DNA from: Neisseria musculi
Lineage (GTDB): Bacteria; Pseudomonadota; Gammaproteobacteria; Burkholderiales; Neisseriaceae
Reading direction: 5' to 3'
Assembly (NCBI RefSeq): GCF_014297595.2
Contig: NZ_CP060414.2
Coordinates: forward strand, 930,001 to 994,000
Length of the DNA stretch: 64,000 nucleotides
Of the stretch, positions 10,913-21,147 are shown piece after piece. A program made the position numbers and the translations under genes. A model generated the notes under the pieces. The model was not told where the DNA came from. It was given only the letters and a program-made list of their open reading frames with translations, and ran no database searches. How positions within the stretch are numbered: position 1 is the stretch's first letter; each line of letters starts with the position of its first letter.

Positions 10913-12184
10913 TTATACCGATAGAATGGGAATCACCCGGCTCCCGTTACGTTTTTTACCGCCTTCGCCATAATTGGTTTCCACATATTCCTGCACAATA
11001 GCTAAGAATTCGGCGGCCATATTGTCGCCTTTGAGCGTAACTTTGCGTTCGCCATCCACATACACGGGGGCAACTGGCGTTTCGCCCGTACCGGGCAGAC
11101 TGATGCCGATATCGGCCAGCTTACTCTCACCGGGGCCGTTAACCACGCAGCCCATCACCGCAACATTTAACGATTCTACGCCAGGATAACGGTTGCGCCA
11201 AACCGTCATGCTTTCGCGCAAATACTGCTGGATATCGCGCGCCAGCTCTTGAAATACCGTGCTGGTGGTACGTCCGCAGCCCGGACAGGCGGTAACCATG
11301 GGCGTAAACGAACGCAGCCCCATGGTTTGCAGAATTTCCTGAGCCACCACCACTTCCTGCGTGCGCGGGCTGCCCGGCTCGGGGGTGAGCGAAATACGGA
11401 TGGTGTCGCCTATGCCTTCCTGCAACAACACCGCAAGCGCGGCAGTCGAGGCAACAATGCCTTTACTGCCCATGCCTGCTTCGGTTAGGCCTAAATGCAA
11501 AGGATAAGCGCAACGTGCGCCCAAATCGCGGTAAACCTGAATCAAATCCTGTACAGCACTGACCTTGCACGACAAAATGATTTTGTTTTCAGGTAGGCCC
11601 AAATCTACCGCCTTTTGGGCAGATTCCAATGCCGATACAATCAGTGCCTCTTTCATAACCTCTTCAGACGGCTTGGGCGAAGCAGAGGCCGAATTGGCAT
11701 CCATCATGCGCCGGGCAAGACTTTGGTCGAGCGAACCCCAGTTTACGCCGATGCGCACGGCCTTATCGTGTTCGGCGGCAGTACGTATCATATAGGCAAA
11801 TTTTTCGTCCCCTTTCGCGCCTTTGCCTACATTGCCGGGATTGATGCGGTATTTTGACAACGCGCGGGCACAATGGGGAAATTCTTGCAGCAGCCGCTCG
11901 CCGTTAAAATGAAAATCCCCCACCAATGGTGTATCGCAGCCCATATCATCCAAACGGCTTCTGATTTCCGCCACTTTGGCGGCAGCTTCAGGGCTGTTTA
12001 CGGTAATCCGCACCATTTCCGAACCGGCATCACTCAATTCTTTCACTTGCTGCGCCGTACTCTGGGCATCAGCAGTGTCGGTGTTGGTCATCGACTGCAC
12101 CACAACAGACGCATCGGAACCTACGGTTACATGATCGATACGGACCTGGTGGGTTGGACGGCGGATAAGTGTCGGGGTGCTCAT
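10913..12184 (-). CDS. ispG: 4-hydroxy-3-methylbut-2-en-1-yl diphosphate synthase (flavodoxin), IspG/GcpE
   Basis: The 423-aa protein has the bacterial two-domain layout: an N-terminal TIM barrel and a C-terminal [4Fe-4S] domain with cysteines at 300 and 303 (CPGCGR) and 346 ([11 protein letters not shown]), plus the conserved Glu after it. It converts MEcPP to HMBPP in the MEP isoprenoid pathway. Its start overlaps the end of the RodZ-like gene by 4 nt (ATGA type), tying it to the rlmN-pilW-rodZ-ispG operon, an arrangement common in gamma- and betaproteobacteria. Confidence 0.97.
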   Translation of the reverse strand: MSTPTLIRRPTHQVRIDHVTVGSDASVVVQSMTNTDTADAQSTAQQVKELSDAGSEMVRITVNSPEAAAKVAEIRSRLDDMGCDTPLVGDFHFNGERLLQEFPHCARALSKYRINPGNVGKGAKGDEKFAYMIRTAAEHDKAVRIGVNWGSLDQSLARRMMDANSASASPKPSEEVMKEALIVSALESAQKAVDLGLPENKIILSCKVSAVQDLIQVYRDLGARCAYPLHLGLTEAGMGSKGIVASTAALAVLLQEGIGDTIRISLTPEPGSPRTQEVVVAQEILQTMGLRSFTPMVTACPGCGRTTSTVFQELARDIQQYLRESMTVWRNRYPGVESLNVAVMGCVVNGPGESKLADIGISLPGTGETPVAPVYVDGERKVTLKGDNMAAEFLAIVQEYVETNYGEGGKKRNGSRVIPILSV

Positions 12185-13071
12185 TGCTGTCCTGCGGTAA
12201 AAGATGACGTGGTTTTACCGGTTAAGTGCCGGCGCACGGCGATTTCCCGCCCACCGTAATTGGCAGTGGCACCGAGAGAATAACCAATCCAAACTTCATA
12301 CGGCGCACCGCCCCTGAAGCGGTGTTCGCTGCCTGCAGGCACAATGCGGTTGATAACGAATGCACCGTTTTTGTCTTTGATAACCAGGTTGGAGCGGTAT
12401 AAAACCTTAACCATCAATTCATCGGCGGCAACCGGCACTAAACCGGAAGCAGGAGCAGGCTCCGAAGCCGCGACACTGTCTTGGGCTGTTGCCGGAGCAG
12501 AAGCAGCAGAGGCCGCAGAGATCGCAGCATCACCGTCCATTGCTACCACTGAAATATTGCCGGCCTGAAGATTGCCGGCTGCCGAGCCTGCCGGCTCCGG
12601 ACGTTCCATATGATCGCTCTGTTTGGCATATTCCTGATTGGATTTGCTCTGCCATGCATAAATACCGCCGCCGACAGCCACCGCTGCCAGCACTCCTAAA
12701 ATCCAGGCGGGAAACGATTTTTTTACCTCGGTTTGCCGATAATTCATAGTATGGCTGCCGCTACGGTCAACTGCATACAGATTATTGCGGTTCTGCGGCA
12801 TGATTCGGTCTAAAAATGCAGCGACTTCGTTATCGTCTAAATCCAAAAAACGACCATAGGTCCGCAAAAAACCACGCACAAACACCAGCTCGGGCATCAT
12901 TTCGTAGTTGCCGCTTTCCAAGCCTTCGATTTGGCGGGCCGACAGCTTCAAGCGTTCGGCAACCTCTCCTATCGAATAACCTTTCTGCTCTCGCACTTGG
13001 CGTAACTTCAAACCCAGTTCGGCGGCAGCGTTGTTGGAGGGGTGTTGTTCTAATTGCTGGTTATCGGTCAT
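12181..13071 (-). CDS. rodZ: RodZ-like cytoskeletal/cell-shape protein
   Basis: The 296-aa protein has an N-terminal helix-turn-helix of the HTH_25/Xre type (about 15-80: [21 protein letters not shown]), a basic juxtamembrane segment, one transmembrane helix (about 118-138, [21 protein letters not shown]), an Ala/Pro-rich periplasmic linker and a C-terminal DUF4115 beta domain. This is the RodZ architecture; RodZ anchors MreB and tunes cell width. It starts within the stop of pilW (TAATG) and overlaps ispG by 4 nt, so translation is coupled. Confidence 0.88.
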   Translation of the reverse strand: MTDNQQLEQHPSNNAAAELGLKLRQVREQKGYSIGEVAERLKLSARQIEGLESGNYEMMPELVFVRGFLRTYGRFLDLDDNEVAAFLDRIMPQNRNNLYAVDRSGSHTMNYRQTEVKKSFPAWILGVLAAVAVGGGIYAWQSKSNQEYAKQSDHMERPEPAGSAAGNLQAGNISVVAMDGDAAISAASAASAPATAQDSVAASEPAPASGLVPVAADELMVKVLYRSNLVIKDKNGAFVINRIVPAGSEHRFRGGAPYEVWIGYSLGATANYGGREIAVRRHLTGKTTSSFTAGQQ

Positions 13072-13835
13072 TACAAACGTCCTGTTGTAATTGTTTGCAG
13101 TTCATCGGAATAGGGATAATTGGCACGCAATTGCGCTTCGTATTCGTAGGCTGCCTGCGTGTTGCCTAAAGTATTATACAGACGCCAACCCAAAAGCAGG
13201 TCGTCTGCCCCCAAAGCATCAACCTTGCTTTGATATTGGCGGAAATAATAGTCGGCACCGCTCAGATTGCCGGCCAGCATTTTGGTACGCGCCATTTCCT
13301 TCAAAACGGGATAAAACTGCGCATCGGCCGCCAAAGCCCGTTCAAAATAAGCCTCTGCCAGGGAATACTGCCCCATTTTGGTGCTGCATATGCCTTTATT
13401 GAGATTGGCGATATGCGGGTTAGGGTAAGTGGGATCGGCCAAAGCCTTATCGAAATAAGGCAGTGCATCATTCGGACGATTTTGAATACTGCAGAGAAAC
13501 CAGCCGTAATTGTTATTGATTTCCGCACTGTTCGGTTTAATCGACAATGCTTTTTGAAAGCTCTCCTGCGCTTTGTCGTTCACTTTCAAGTATTGGTAGA
13601 TTTGGGCGCGAATCAGCCAAGCATTCTCGTTTTTCGGATTGGCCTTCAATGCTTCATCAATACTGCCGACTGCCTGGCGGTAATCTTTTCCGCGCAAATA
13701 TTCCACAGCCAACTGTGTTTTAATGTTCGATATCTGCTCTGCCCGTTCACGTGCGGTCGGTTGCGATGCCCCGCCCGCGCAGGCACTCAATGCCAACATT
13801 ATTGCCATGATTCCCGCTGTTGTTTTGGTATTCAT
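13071..13835 (-). CDS. pilW: Type IV pilus biogenesis/stability lipoprotein PilW
   Basis: The 254-aa protein has a lipoprotein signal (MNTKTTAGIMAIMLALSACAGG, Cys about 19) followed by about six tetratricopeptide repeats, one carrying the NNYGWFLCS motif typical of PilW/PilF. It is an outer-membrane lipoprotein that stabilises pilus fibres and secretin assembly. Located 2 nt after rlmN and overlapping rodZ, the same order as in many Neisseria and Pseudomonas. Its presence implies the organism makes type IV pili and is probably naturally competent, in line with the DUS density. Confidence 0.93.
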   Translation of the reverse strand: MNTKTTAGIMAIMLALSACAGGASQPTARERAEQISNIKTQLAVEYLRGKDYRQAVGSIDEALKANPKNENAWLIRAQIYQYLKVNDKAQESFQKALSIKPNSAEINNNYGWFLCSIQNRPNDALPYFDKALADPTYPNPHIANLNKGICSTKMGQYSLAEAYFERALAADAQFYPVLKEMARTKMLAGNLSGADYYFRQYQSKVDALGADDLLLGWRLYNTLGNTQAAYEYEAQLRANYPYSDELQTITTGRL

Positions 13836-13837
13836 AT

Positions 13838-14944
13838 CTAGCCCCTTAAAATTCCCTTAGATTGTATGGTAATCTGCTGCCATTTTTCCCGGCGGCGCGT
13901 TTTATCCTTCACTTGGCCGGCAAGCTGCCCGCAGGCGGCATCGATATCGTCGCCGCGGGTTTTGCGCACGGTAACTACAAACCCTGCCTGTTGCAGGATA
14001 TCGCGAAATACGCGGATGTTTTCGTTGCTCGAACGCTCGTAACCCGAATTCGGAAACGGGTTGAACGGTATCAGGTTGAATTTGCACGGCACGTTGCGTA
14101 CCAGTTCGATTAACTCCCTTGCATGCTGTGCCTTGTCGTTAATACCATCGAGCATCACATATTCAAACGTAATGAAATCGCGCGGAGCCTTATCAAGATA
14201 GCGGCTGCAGGCTGCCATCAATTCTTTTAACGGGTATTTTTTATTCAGAGGCACAATTTCGTTGCGCACAGCATCGTTGGAGGCGTGCAGCGACACGGCC
14301 AGCGCCACCGGCATCACATCGCGCAATCTGTCCATCTGCGGCACCATGCCTGAAGTAGATACCGTTACCCTCCGGCGCGACAATCCGTAGCCGTGGTCGT
14401 CCAGCATAATGCCCAATGCGGTAATTACGTTGTCGAAATTGGCCAAAGGCTCGCCCATCCCCATCATCACCACATTCGAAATCACCCGCTCATTTTTCGG
14501 GGTGATGCCCATGGCTTTGTTTGCCCACCACAATTGGCCGATGATTTCGGCGGTACTCAGGTTGCGGTTGAACCCCTGCCTGCCGGTTGAACAAAACGTG
14601 CATTCCAATGCACAGCCTACTTGCGATGAAACACACAAAGTGCCGCGGTCGGCTTCGGGAATAAACACAGTTTCCACACCGTTGCCGGTTCCCACATCAA
14701 GCAGCCATTTCCGGGTGCCGTCTGAAGATTCTTGAGCGGCCATTAAAGCAGGTACGACCACTTCGGCCTGCTCTTGCAGCTTGATGCGTAAAGATTTCGC
14801 CAGGTCGGTCATGTCATCAAAACCGGCAGCGCCGGCCTGATGTATCCAGCGCATCACCTGTTTGGCACGGAAAGGCTTCTCGCCCATTTTTGCGAAATGT
14901 TCGGTCAGCCCGTTTAAATCGAAATTCAGCAGATTGGTTTTCAT
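13838..14944 (-). CDS. rlmN: Dual-specificity 23S rRNA/tRNA m2A methyltransferase RlmN
   Basis: A 368-aa radical-SAM enzyme with the CxxxCxxC cluster at Cys111, 115 and 118 ([15 protein letters not shown]) and a late conserved cysteine (ACGQLAG) that forms the methyl-carrying thiolate in this family. It methylates A2503 of 23S rRNA and A37 of some tRNAs. I choose the ATG at 14944 ([12 protein letters not shown]) over the GTG at 14953 because the family opens with MKTN. First gene of the rlmN-pilW-rodZ-ispG operon. Confidence 0.96.
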   Translation of the reverse strand: MKTNLLNFDLNGLTEHFAKMGEKPFRAKQVMRWIHQAGAAGFDDMTDLAKSLRIKLQEQAEVVVPALMAAQESSDGTRKWLLDVGTGNGVETVFIPEADRGTLCVSSQVGCALECTFCSTGRQGFNRNLSTAEIIGQLWWANKAMGITPKNERVISNVVMMGMGEPLANFDNVITALGIMLDDHGYGLSRRRVTVSTSGMVPQMDRLRDVMPVALAVSLHASNDAVRNEIVPLNKKYPLKELMAACSRYLDKAPRDFITFEYVMLDGINDKAQHARELIELVRNVPCKFNLIPFNPFPNSGYERSSNENIRVFRDILQQAGFVVTVRKTRGDDIDAACGQLAGQVKDKTRRREKWQQITIQSKGILRG

Positions 14945-15028
14945 GTTCGCCACAGGCTTTTAAATGAAAGCTTTATCATAACTTTTCGGCAAGCTCTGCA
15001 GAAAGCTGCCATTTAAAAGCTAAACTTC

Positions 15029-15056
15029 AGGCCGTCTGAAAATATTCAGACAGCCC
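15029..15056 (-). terminator. Imperfect DUS hairpin downstream of ndk
   Basis: AGGCCGTCTGAAAAT pairs with ATTCAGACAGCCC (one mismatch) about 19 nt after the ndk stop. Confidence 0.6.
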
Positions 15057-15074
15057 GAAGAGTTGCATGTCCGC

Positions 15075-15500
15075 TTAGCGGGTGCAGATTTCGCTTTCGC
15101 TGAAGAAATAGGCAATTTCTTTAGCGGCGTTTTCCAGGCTGTCGGAACCGTGCACGGCATTGGCATCGATAGATTCGGCGAAATCGGCACGGATGGTGCC
15201 GGCTGCTGCTTCTTTCGGGTTGGTGGCGCCCATCAGTTCGCGGTTTTTAACTACGGCGTTTTCACCTTCGAGCACCTGAATCATCACGGGGCCGCCGGTC
15301 ATGAAGGCAACCAGGTCGGCAAAGAACGGGCGGTCTTTATGCACAGCGTAGAAATCTTGGGCTTCTTTGGTACTCAAGTGTTTCATTTTGGCGGCAATGA
15401 TGCGCAGGCCGTTGTTTTCAAAACGGCTGTAGATTTGGCCGATCACATCTTTGGCAACTGCATCGGGTTTGATGATGGAAATGGTACGTTCGATAGCCAT
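15075..15500 (-). CDS. ndk: Nucleoside diphosphate kinase
   Basis: The 141-aa product is the standard size and opens with [20 protein letters not shown]. The phosphohistidine motif [12 protein letters not shown] is present near residue 118. It balances NTP and dNTP pools by gamma-phosphate transfer from ATP. It has its own RBS (AAAGGATTTTTC) and a downstream DUS hairpin, so it is probably monocistronic. Confidence 0.98.
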   Translation of the reverse strand: MAIERTISIIKPDAVAKDVIGQIYSRFENNGLRIIAAKMKHLSTKEAQDFYAVHKDRPFFADLVAFMTGGPVMIQVLEGENAVVKNRELMGATNPKEAAAGTIRADFAESIDANAVHGSDSLENAAKEIAYFFSESEICTR

Positions 15501-15617
15501 GAAAAATCCTTTAATTAATGAAATTTCCCAACAGACAGAAACGCCTGCTTTTTTTATTCTTGATTGATTTAAACAAAAATCGGGGCGCGTATTTTATCAA
15601 ACTCTGCCAATATTTTG

Positions 15618-16769
15618 TTAAATACCGGCATTTTTTTTGCCGAGCGTTAAATGGGGCAGCGCCAGATATTCTTCCGACTGCATTTCCACCATACGGCTGA
15701 CAGTGCGCACGAATTCATGGGCGAAGTCGCCTTCCACATAGATCTCTTCGGCGGGAACTTCGCTGGTAGCGCAAAATTTAACGCGGAAGTCGTATAACAC
15801 GTCTATCAGCCAAGTGAGGCGGCGTGCCTCTGCTTTTTCGGCTTCGCTCAGCTTTTCGATGCCCGACACAAACACCATTTCGTAGCGTTCGGCCAAATAA
15901 AGATAATCGGCCTGCGAGCGGGGCCTGAAACACAGGGCACGGAAGTCGAACCAGATGGCTTTGCCGTCTTGCGCGTTACACATCAGTTCGCGCCCGTTTA
16001 TGGTAATCGGGCGGGGATTTTTGGTTTTTCCGTGCGCCACCTGGGCAAACAACGAGGCCAGCCTGCCTTCGTTTTCTCCGTTGTCGGGCACATAAAACAC
16101 CTCGGCGGGTTTTAAAGTGCGCAGGCGGTAGTCTTCGCCGCCGTCCACATTGAGAACCGTGAGTTTGCTTTCAATCAGCTCAATAGTGGGCAGAAAGCTG
16201 CTACGGTTTTGCCCTTGCGGATAAAGTTCGGAAGGTGCGTAGTTGGAGGTTGCCACCAACACCACGCCGCCTTCAAACAGACTTTCCAGCAAACGCCCCA
16301 AAATCATGGCATCGGCAATATCGCTGACGTGAAATTCATCGAAACACAACACACGGGTTTCTCCGGCAATTTCCGCAGCCACAGCTTTGAGCGGGTTCGT
16401 TTCGCTTTTCAAGGCTTTCATACGCCGGTGCACTTCGGCCATAAAGGCGTGGAAGTGTACGCGGCGTTTGCGGCGGTAAGGCAGGCAGCCGTAAAACACA
16501 TCCATCAGAAAGCTCTTACCGCGCCCCACTCCGCCATAAAAATACAGCCCCTTGGGCAGTTGCGGCGAGCGCAGGCTGCGGCCCAAAAAACGGTTGCGTT
16601 TGCGTTTGAACATCATTAATTCGGTCCACAACCGGTCGAGATATTCGATGGCTTTGGCTTGGGCTGCATTACGGATAAACGCGGGCTGCTCCGAGGCGGC
16701 CTGATACCAGGTGAGCGGGCTGTGGTTGCCGAAGTCGGGCGGAACAAAGCGGTTTTCGTTATTGTTCAT
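15618..16769 (-). CDS. zapE: Cell division protein ZapE (AFG1-like ATPase)
   Basis: The 383-aa P-loop ATPase has Walker A GGVGRGKSFLMD (about 78-89) and Walker B RVLCFDEFHVSD, then the AFG1 C-terminal region. The family is AAA-like and peripheral to the inner membrane; ZapE in E. coli destabilises FtsZ polymers late in division. It opens FVPPDFGNHSPLTWYQAASEQPAF, as in other betaproteobacterial ZapE proteins. It stands alone between ndk and a DUS pair. Confidence 0.93.
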   Translation of the reverse strand: MNNNENRFVPPDFGNHSPLTWYQAASEQPAFIRNAAQAKAIEYLDRLWTELMMFKRKRNRFLGRSLRSPQLPKGLYFYGGVGRGKSFLMDVFYGCLPYRRKRRVHFHAFMAEVHRRMKALKSETNPLKAVAAEIAGETRVLCFDEFHVSDIADAMILGRLLESLFEGGVVLVATSNYAPSELYPQGQNRSSFLPTIELIESKLTVLNVDGGEDYRLRTLKPAEVFYVPDNGENEGRLASLFAQVAHGKTKNPRPITINGRELMCNAQDGKAIWFDFRALCFRPRSQADYLYLAERYEMVFVSGIEKLSEAEKAEARRLTWLIDVLYDFRVKFCATSEVPAEEIYVEGDFAHEFVRTVSRMVEMQSEEYLALPHLTLGKKNAGI

Positions 16770-16813
16770 CTAGATAACATTTATATCGATCAATATTAAC
16801 TCATTATAAAGGA

Positions 16814-16860
16814 TTTCAGACGGCCTCCAAATGTTTCTTAAAACAGAGGCCGTCTGAAAA
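16814..16860 (-). terminator. Paired DUS (outward-facing) downstream of the DUF4198 gene
   Basis: TTCAGACGGCCT and AGGCCGTCTGAA flank a 20-nt loop between the convergent-side end of the DUF4198 gene and the zapE promoter region. Confidence 0.55.
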
Positions 16861-16887
16861 CGGTTGTGGCCGGCAATCATGCTGCGT

Positions 16888-17691
16888 TTAGTGTGCCTGA
16901 TGGCCGATTTGGAATGTGAGCGTAGTATAGCTTGCCTGTTTCCCGCAGATTTTCGGATCAGGAAAATCAATTTTATGCTCAACACTGGCTTTCCAGAAAC
17001 CTTGGCGCAGCGGGATGATATCTACACTGCCGTCATCGCCGGTTTTATCGTAAAACGCCTGTGCTTCCACTTTATGGTTGCTGCGGCTACCGGTGTCAAA
17101 GCCGTCAAACGTGGCGGTAACAGCAGCACCCGGCAGCGGTTCGCCGTTAAACAGCACCCGCACCTTAAAGCGCCCGCCCACATGCACATTGGCGGGGTTG
17201 TCCAGCGGCACAATCTCCAAACCCTGTCCCACCGGGCGGGTGATGATTTTAGTATCGGCGCTTTCATGGCCGACATTGACAATATTTTTGCCATACATAC
17301 GCGTTTGTTCGCAATAATCGGCATCAGACATTTCTCTGATACTGGCCTGCTTCCAACCGGCTTTATTTTTCGACCAAAAAGTAGGCCGGTATTCGGCGGT
17401 AACCAAATAGCTGCCCTCTTTCACGGGCTTTTTGCTTTGGTATTGATAGTTATACTGCCCTTTCTGCACCAAATCTTCTTTTCCTTTCTCGGTGATAAGC
17501 TGCATAGGTTTGCTGAAAATGTGCAGGCGCTCTTGAGCAATCAGCTCCATATCGGGGAACTCACCGTATCCCAATTCGGCCTTCAGGATTTCGCCGCCGT
17601 GCGTATGCGCAGTTTCCACCCACACGCGGTGGGCTTGGGCGGCAGTTGAGCAAAACAACGCCATCAAGGCAAATAAGGCTGTTTTTTTCAT
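16888..17691 (-). CDS. Periplasmic DUF4198 protein
   Basis: A 267-aa protein with a Sec signal peptide (MKKTALFALMALFCSTAAQA, cut before His21). The mature start HRVWVETAHTHGGE and the Ig-like C-terminal half (GEPLPGAAVTATFDG) match the DUF4198 family, periplasmic proteins often encoded near nickel or cobalt uptake systems. The histidine-rich mature N-terminus and C-terminal GHQAH suggest metal contact, but this is inference. No transporter gene adjoins it. Single gene with a clean upstream gap and a DUS pair downstream. Confidence 0.78.
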   Translation of the reverse strand: MKKTALFALMALFCSTAAQAHRVWVETAHTHGGEILKAELGYGEFPDMELIAQERLHIFSKPMQLITEKGKEDLVQKGQYNYQYQSKKPVKEGSYLVTAEYRPTFWSKNKAGWKQASIREMSDADYCEQTRMYGKNIVNVGHESADTKIITRPVGQGLEIVPLDNPANVHVGGRFKVRVLFNGEPLPGAAVTATFDGFDTGSRSNHKVEAQAFYDKTGDDGSVDIIPLRQGFWKASVEHKIDFPDPKICGKQASYTTLTFQIGHQAH

Positions 17692-17762
17692 AGTTTTCTC
17701 GCTTGGTTGAAAATATAGACAGGAAAGATTTTGTTATAGTATAACATATAAAAAACAAACCA

Positions 17763-17790
17763 AGGCCGTCTGAAACGTTTCAGACGGCCT
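17763..17790 (-). terminator. Inverted-DUS terminator downstream of the cytochrome c peroxidase gene
   Basis: AGGCCGTCTGAAACG pairs with CGTTTCAGACGGCCT, a near-perfect palindrome about 30 nt after the stop. Confidence 0.8.
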
Positions 17791-17819
17791 TTCGGTTTGA
17801 GTGCTTACGGCTGCTCAGA

Positions 17820-18980
17820 TTATTGGTTGTTCGGACGGCCTTCCAGCGCGCTGTGTGCAGGCAGCTCGGGCACGGTGCGGGCAGACTCGGGCACCGATCC
17901 GGACAGGGTGTTCAAAAACGCCACAATGGCATCAACATCTTCTTTTGGAAGTTGTTTACCCAGTTGTGCTTCGCCCATGATGCTGACTGCTTTATCCAAC
18001 TCCCACACGCTGCCATCGTGGAAATAAGGATAGGTGCGGGCAACATTGCGCAGGCCGGGAACGCGGAACACGAATTTGTCGTTTTCTGACTTGGTTACTT
18101 CAAAGCGGCCTTCATCTTGGTTTTTGCTGCCGGTAAACTGCCAATACGGGCTCTTAACCAGGCCGAATTTCTGGAACGAATCGCCGCCCAGCGACACACC
18201 TTTATGGCAGGCGATACAGCCGTTATTGATAAACGAACGCACACCCTTGCGCTCGGTTTCGTTAAGTGCGTTGATATTGCCTTTGAGATAATCGTCCCAT
18301 TTGGTAGGCGTAAGCAGCGTACGCTCGAAAGCGGCAATGGCTTCTGTGATGTTTTTAAACGTTACCGCGCCGTCTGTTTGCGCATAAACTTCTTTAAACA
18401 TATCGCGGTATTCGGGAATTGCGGCAATTTTTTTCTCGACCGATGCTTCATCGGTATTGGCCATTTCCACCGGATTGAGCAGCGGGCCGCCGGCCTGCTC
18501 TTCCACTGTGGCGGCACGCCCGTCCCAAAACTGGCTGCCCAGCAGCGCGGCATTCAAAGCCGTGGGAGAATTGCGCGCACCAAACGTACCTTTGTGGCCG
18601 GGGCTAGTTGGCAGATTGTCCACACCTGCCGTGGCCAGGTTATGGCAAGAGTTACAGCTTACCGTGTTGCCGCGCGACAGACGCGGTTCATACCAAAGCT
18701 GGCGGCCAAGCTTCACCTGCTCTGCGGTAAACGGGTGTGCCTTCTGCATTTCCGCCTCATCGGGCAACGGTTGGAACAGCGACTGCGCCTGCTTTAACAG
18801 CTCTTGGTCTTCAGGCGAAGCGTTGCTGTTGTCGGGCGCGGCGGCAGCGGAAACTGAGGAAGCCGCAGCCGGAGCAGATTCCGGTGCCGAAGCCTGCCCC
18901 TGCTGCCCTTCTCCCTGGCAGGCCGCAAGCGCCAGCAATACAGCCAACGCCAGCCCGCCTTTTTTGAGAACATGTTTCAT
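17820..18980 (-). CDS. ccp: Di-heme cytochrome c peroxidase, lipoprotein
   Basis: The start at 18980 (MKHVLKKGGLALAVLLALAACQGEG) gives 386 aa with a lipobox (LAAC, Cys about 21) and a good site (AGGAATCACC). A 55-residue Ala/Ser/Pro linker follows, then two heme-c motifs, CNSCH (109-113) and CIACH (255-259). It reduces periplasmic hydrogen peroxide with electrons from the respiratory chain. Lipid anchoring on a flexible linker is typical of neisserial Ccp. The open frame extends 31 codons upstream but without support. An FNR-like site and matching -10 precede it, so anaerobic induction is expected. Confidence 0.94.
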   Translation of the reverse strand: MKHVLKKGGLALAVLLALAACQGEGQQGQASAPESAPAAASSVSAAAAPDNSNASPEDQELLKQAQSLFQPLPDEAEMQKAHPFTAEQVKLGRQLWYEPRLSRGNTVSCNSCHNLATAGVDNLPTSPGHKGTFGARNSPTALNAALLGSQFWDGRAATVEEQAGGPLLNPVEMANTDEASVEKKIAAIPEYRDMFKEVYAQTDGAVTFKNITEAIAAFERTLLTPTKWDDYLKGNINALNETERKGVRSFINNGCIACHKGVSLGGDSFQKFGLVKSPYWQFTGSKNQDEGRFEVTKSENDKFVFRVPGLRNVARTYPYFHDGSVWELDKAVSIMGEAQLGKQLPKEDVDAIVAFLNTLSGSVPESARTVPELPAHSALEGRPNNQ

Positions 18981-19050
18981 GGTGATTCCTTTTTTAACAA
19001 TTATTTTGGTTATGCTTTTTTTTCGCCATAATGGGCTTATGGTTGCAGGC

Positions 19051-19092
19051 AGTATAAAAGTGTCGTTGCCCATCGGATTTGCGCAACATCAA
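19051..19092 (-). promoter_or_regulatory. FNR-type promoter of ccp
   Basis: Read on the minus strand, TTGAT-GTTG-CGCAA (19092 to 19079) matches the FNR consensus TTGAT-N4-ATCAA at 8 of 10 positions. A -10 hexamer TATACT lies at 19056-19051. A start 7 nt after it puts the FNR centre near -41.5, the class II activator position. ccp is known to be FNR-activated in gonococcus. Confidence 0.6.
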
Positions 19093-19212
19093 TAATTTAA
19101 CGCTTCATTGCTTTTAATAATGATGTCGATAAAATTTATAAAGAAATATTTGCGCAAACACATTGCTCTTATCTTAACTTAAAGGCCGTCTGAAACGCTG
19201 CTGCCACCCCCG

Positions 19213-19504
19213 TTGGAAAATCATGGCGGCACCTGCCCGCCTTACTTGCTTTGTTTATATCCGCCACTGCACGCACGGCACCGGTTTCTACAGGGCGGCT
19301 ATCCCCTCCTTTCATTGCCGGCACCGGCAGCAAGCAGAAAACAGCACCGGCGATACGGCACTGCTTCTGCGGTTCTGCAGCGGTTCTGCGGCGCTCGGAC
19401 GGCTTGCGGCATCATTCCCTTTAAACTGATGTGCGGCACTGCCGTTACAGAAATGAAAGAGAGTTTTGCCAAACCGGGCAACCGATGGCATTCTGCCGGA
19501 CACA
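19213..19504. other. Gene-free stretch, partly a diverged Correia-like element
   Basis: No supported gene. From about 19308 to 19475 the sequence resembles the element at 35528 (both contain a TTTAAACTGAT/TTGAACTAAAA-like segment followed by GCCGTTACAGAAATGAAAG), so it is probably a decayed Correia-like copy. Confidence 0.35.
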
Positions 19505-19615
19505 AAACAACCAAAGATAGTGTGTGAAAGTGTCAATGCCGTTGATGTATTCTTTCGGCAACAATCAAGCCGTGCCCTGCTTTTGCGGGGCATTTGCCTG
19601 TTTGGCATTGTTAAT

Positions 19616-20564
19616 TTATGTTGTTAATCCGCAACGGGTTTTGTCGTATTCTGTTTGGTTTTTCAAAATGTAGAAAGCGATGGTTACCAGCTTTCGCATA
19701 ATTGCAACAATAGATGAGTTTCGGCGGTTTTTTCCCGGCTTTCAGACGGCCGATAAAGGCGGGAAAGGCGTTCATGCGGTAGGCGGCCAATGCGGGCATG
19801 TATAGGGCTGCCCTTAAGTCGGACTTGCCTACCTTTGAAATCCGTTCTTTGCCGTTTACGCTTGTTCCCGGCTGATGCCGTTTTGGACCCAAACCGAAAT
19901 AGGCGGCCAGTTGGGCAGCGGTATCAAAGCGTGATGTTATGGTCGAGAGCAAAACGGCGGCGGTGTTTTCGCCTATGCCTGTGATGGTTTTCAGGCGTTG
20001 GCGGTTTTTGTCGTAATCGGGATTGGCTTTGTAAAAGCTCTGCAAGTCTTTTTTAAGCGTCTGCAAATAGCGGCTCAAGTAGTCTATCGTTGCCTTTATG
20101 TGCCGTTTCAAGTAATCGGGGGCTGTTTGATACTTGGTCAGTTCTGCCGCCCGTTGTTTTTTGATGCGAGCTATATAGCGGGTCAGTTCCTGAAGCTGTT
20201 TTTGTTCGGACGGCTGCGGCTGCCATGTTTCGGGGTTCATGGCCTTGCAGTAGCGGGCGATGAGTTTTGCGTCTTGTTTGTCGGTTTTGCTTCTTTGCAA
20301 TACGGCGTTTGCGAAGCCTTTTATTTTTCTTGGGTTGTCCACGCTCATTTTGTAATGGCTGTTGAGATATTCGGCCGGCGGTCTATAGCAGGTTCCCGTT
20401 GCTTCGCAGCAGCAGTGCAGGCTTGGGTTGGCGTTATGGCCGTTTAGCATGCTTTCAGCTCGGCTTAACCTGTGGGGCTGTTTCCGAATCGGTGTTCGTA
20501 AAAAAAGCCGTCTGAAATCAGACGGCAGTCTATGGTTACTTTGCTCACGTCTATTCCCAAGTAC
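19616..20564 (-). pseudogene. Piv/IS110-family transposase, left copy, frameshifted
   Basis: The true start is the ATG at 20564 (MYLGIDVSKVTIDCRL, with the first catalytic Asp). The frame stops at 20465-20467 after FGNSPTG. Adding one base there and one near 20450 restores a continuous protein (CCCEATGT, KTDKQDAKLIARYC, TITGIGENTAAVL and the transposase_20 domain HQPGTSVNGKERISKVGK). A third lesion, one extra base near 19711, scrambles the last 40 residues relative to the right-hand copy. With three single-base shifts it cannot encode an active enzyme. Piv-type DEDD recombinases of this group travel with neisserial filamentous prophages. Confidence 0.85.
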
Positions 20565-20966
20565 ATGGTGTTTTACCTTATCAATGCGGGCTTTGCGCCT
20601 TAGATAGTGTTCAAGCTTGATGATTGGGGTAAGCCCCCGCTTCAATCTTTGGGACATGTTTTGAACATCGGCCGTACTTGCGAAGTCGGGGCTTTGCGGT
20701 GCGGGCAGCTAATCCGGGCCGCAGGGAAATTTTAATCGGGTTTGTTTCATCTGCCAAACGTTAGCGGAACTAACCCGTTGCGCTGGTTTTTTTTATCTTA
20801 TCTTGCGCCGCATCGGCCGTGGGTTTGATGCGATTTGAAAAGGGTATAAAAAATCCTGCAAGGGGTATTCATACAGCTTCACTAGACATTTTTCCCCGCC
20901 CGAACCGAAACCACCTAGAGGCGCGGGGGCAGAGCAGAGAAACAAGCAGAGAGGAAGATATTAATA
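20565..20966. other. Prophage-edge spacer without genes
   Basis: No ORF is supported. It probably carries the outer edge of the phage genome and the 5' flank of the Piv gene; I cannot place an att core. Confidence 0.4.
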
Positions 20967-21035
20967 ATGTTTGTGATCAAGCAAACGGCCACGCGATTTA
21001 AACAACTGAAACGGAAAGGAAACGTTATGATTTGA
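20967..21035 (+). CDS. Tiny phage ORF 1, 22 aa
   Basis: ATG (site GAGGAAG, 13 nt upstream) opens a basic 22-aa peptide, MFVIKQTATRFKQLKRKGNV followed by MI. It runs opposite to the structural genes, at the end of the phage past zot. Function unknown. Two further tiny ORFs follow in the same direction. Confidence 0.35.
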   Translation: MFVIKQTATRFKQLKRKGNVMI

Positions 21036-21039
21036 TTTT

Positions 21040-21126
21040 GAATGATTGACAATTTGAACCAAGCAGGGCGGGGAATAGCAAAAATCCCCGTTGGCGCGGG
21101 GATTTTGGCATTGCCCGTCATCGTTT
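21040..21126 (+). CDS. Tiny phage ORF 2, 28 aa, hydrophobic
   Basis: The ATG opens MIDNLNQAGRGIAKIPVGAG followed by ILALPVIV, a peptide with a hydrophobic second half that could be one short membrane segment. A diverged version of this DNA, including the CCCGTTGGCGCGGGG stretch, recurs in the second prophage remnant near 57.17 kb, so the region is conserved between two phages. Function unknown. Confidence 0.4.
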
Positions 21127-21147
21127 AACAACTTTGAAAGGCTTAAA

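Noticed and set aside
19213..19527. 104-aa plus-strand ORF between ccp and the Piv gene
   Set aside because: Cys/Pro/Arg-rich nonsense composition over a decayed Correia-like repeat; no ribosome site.
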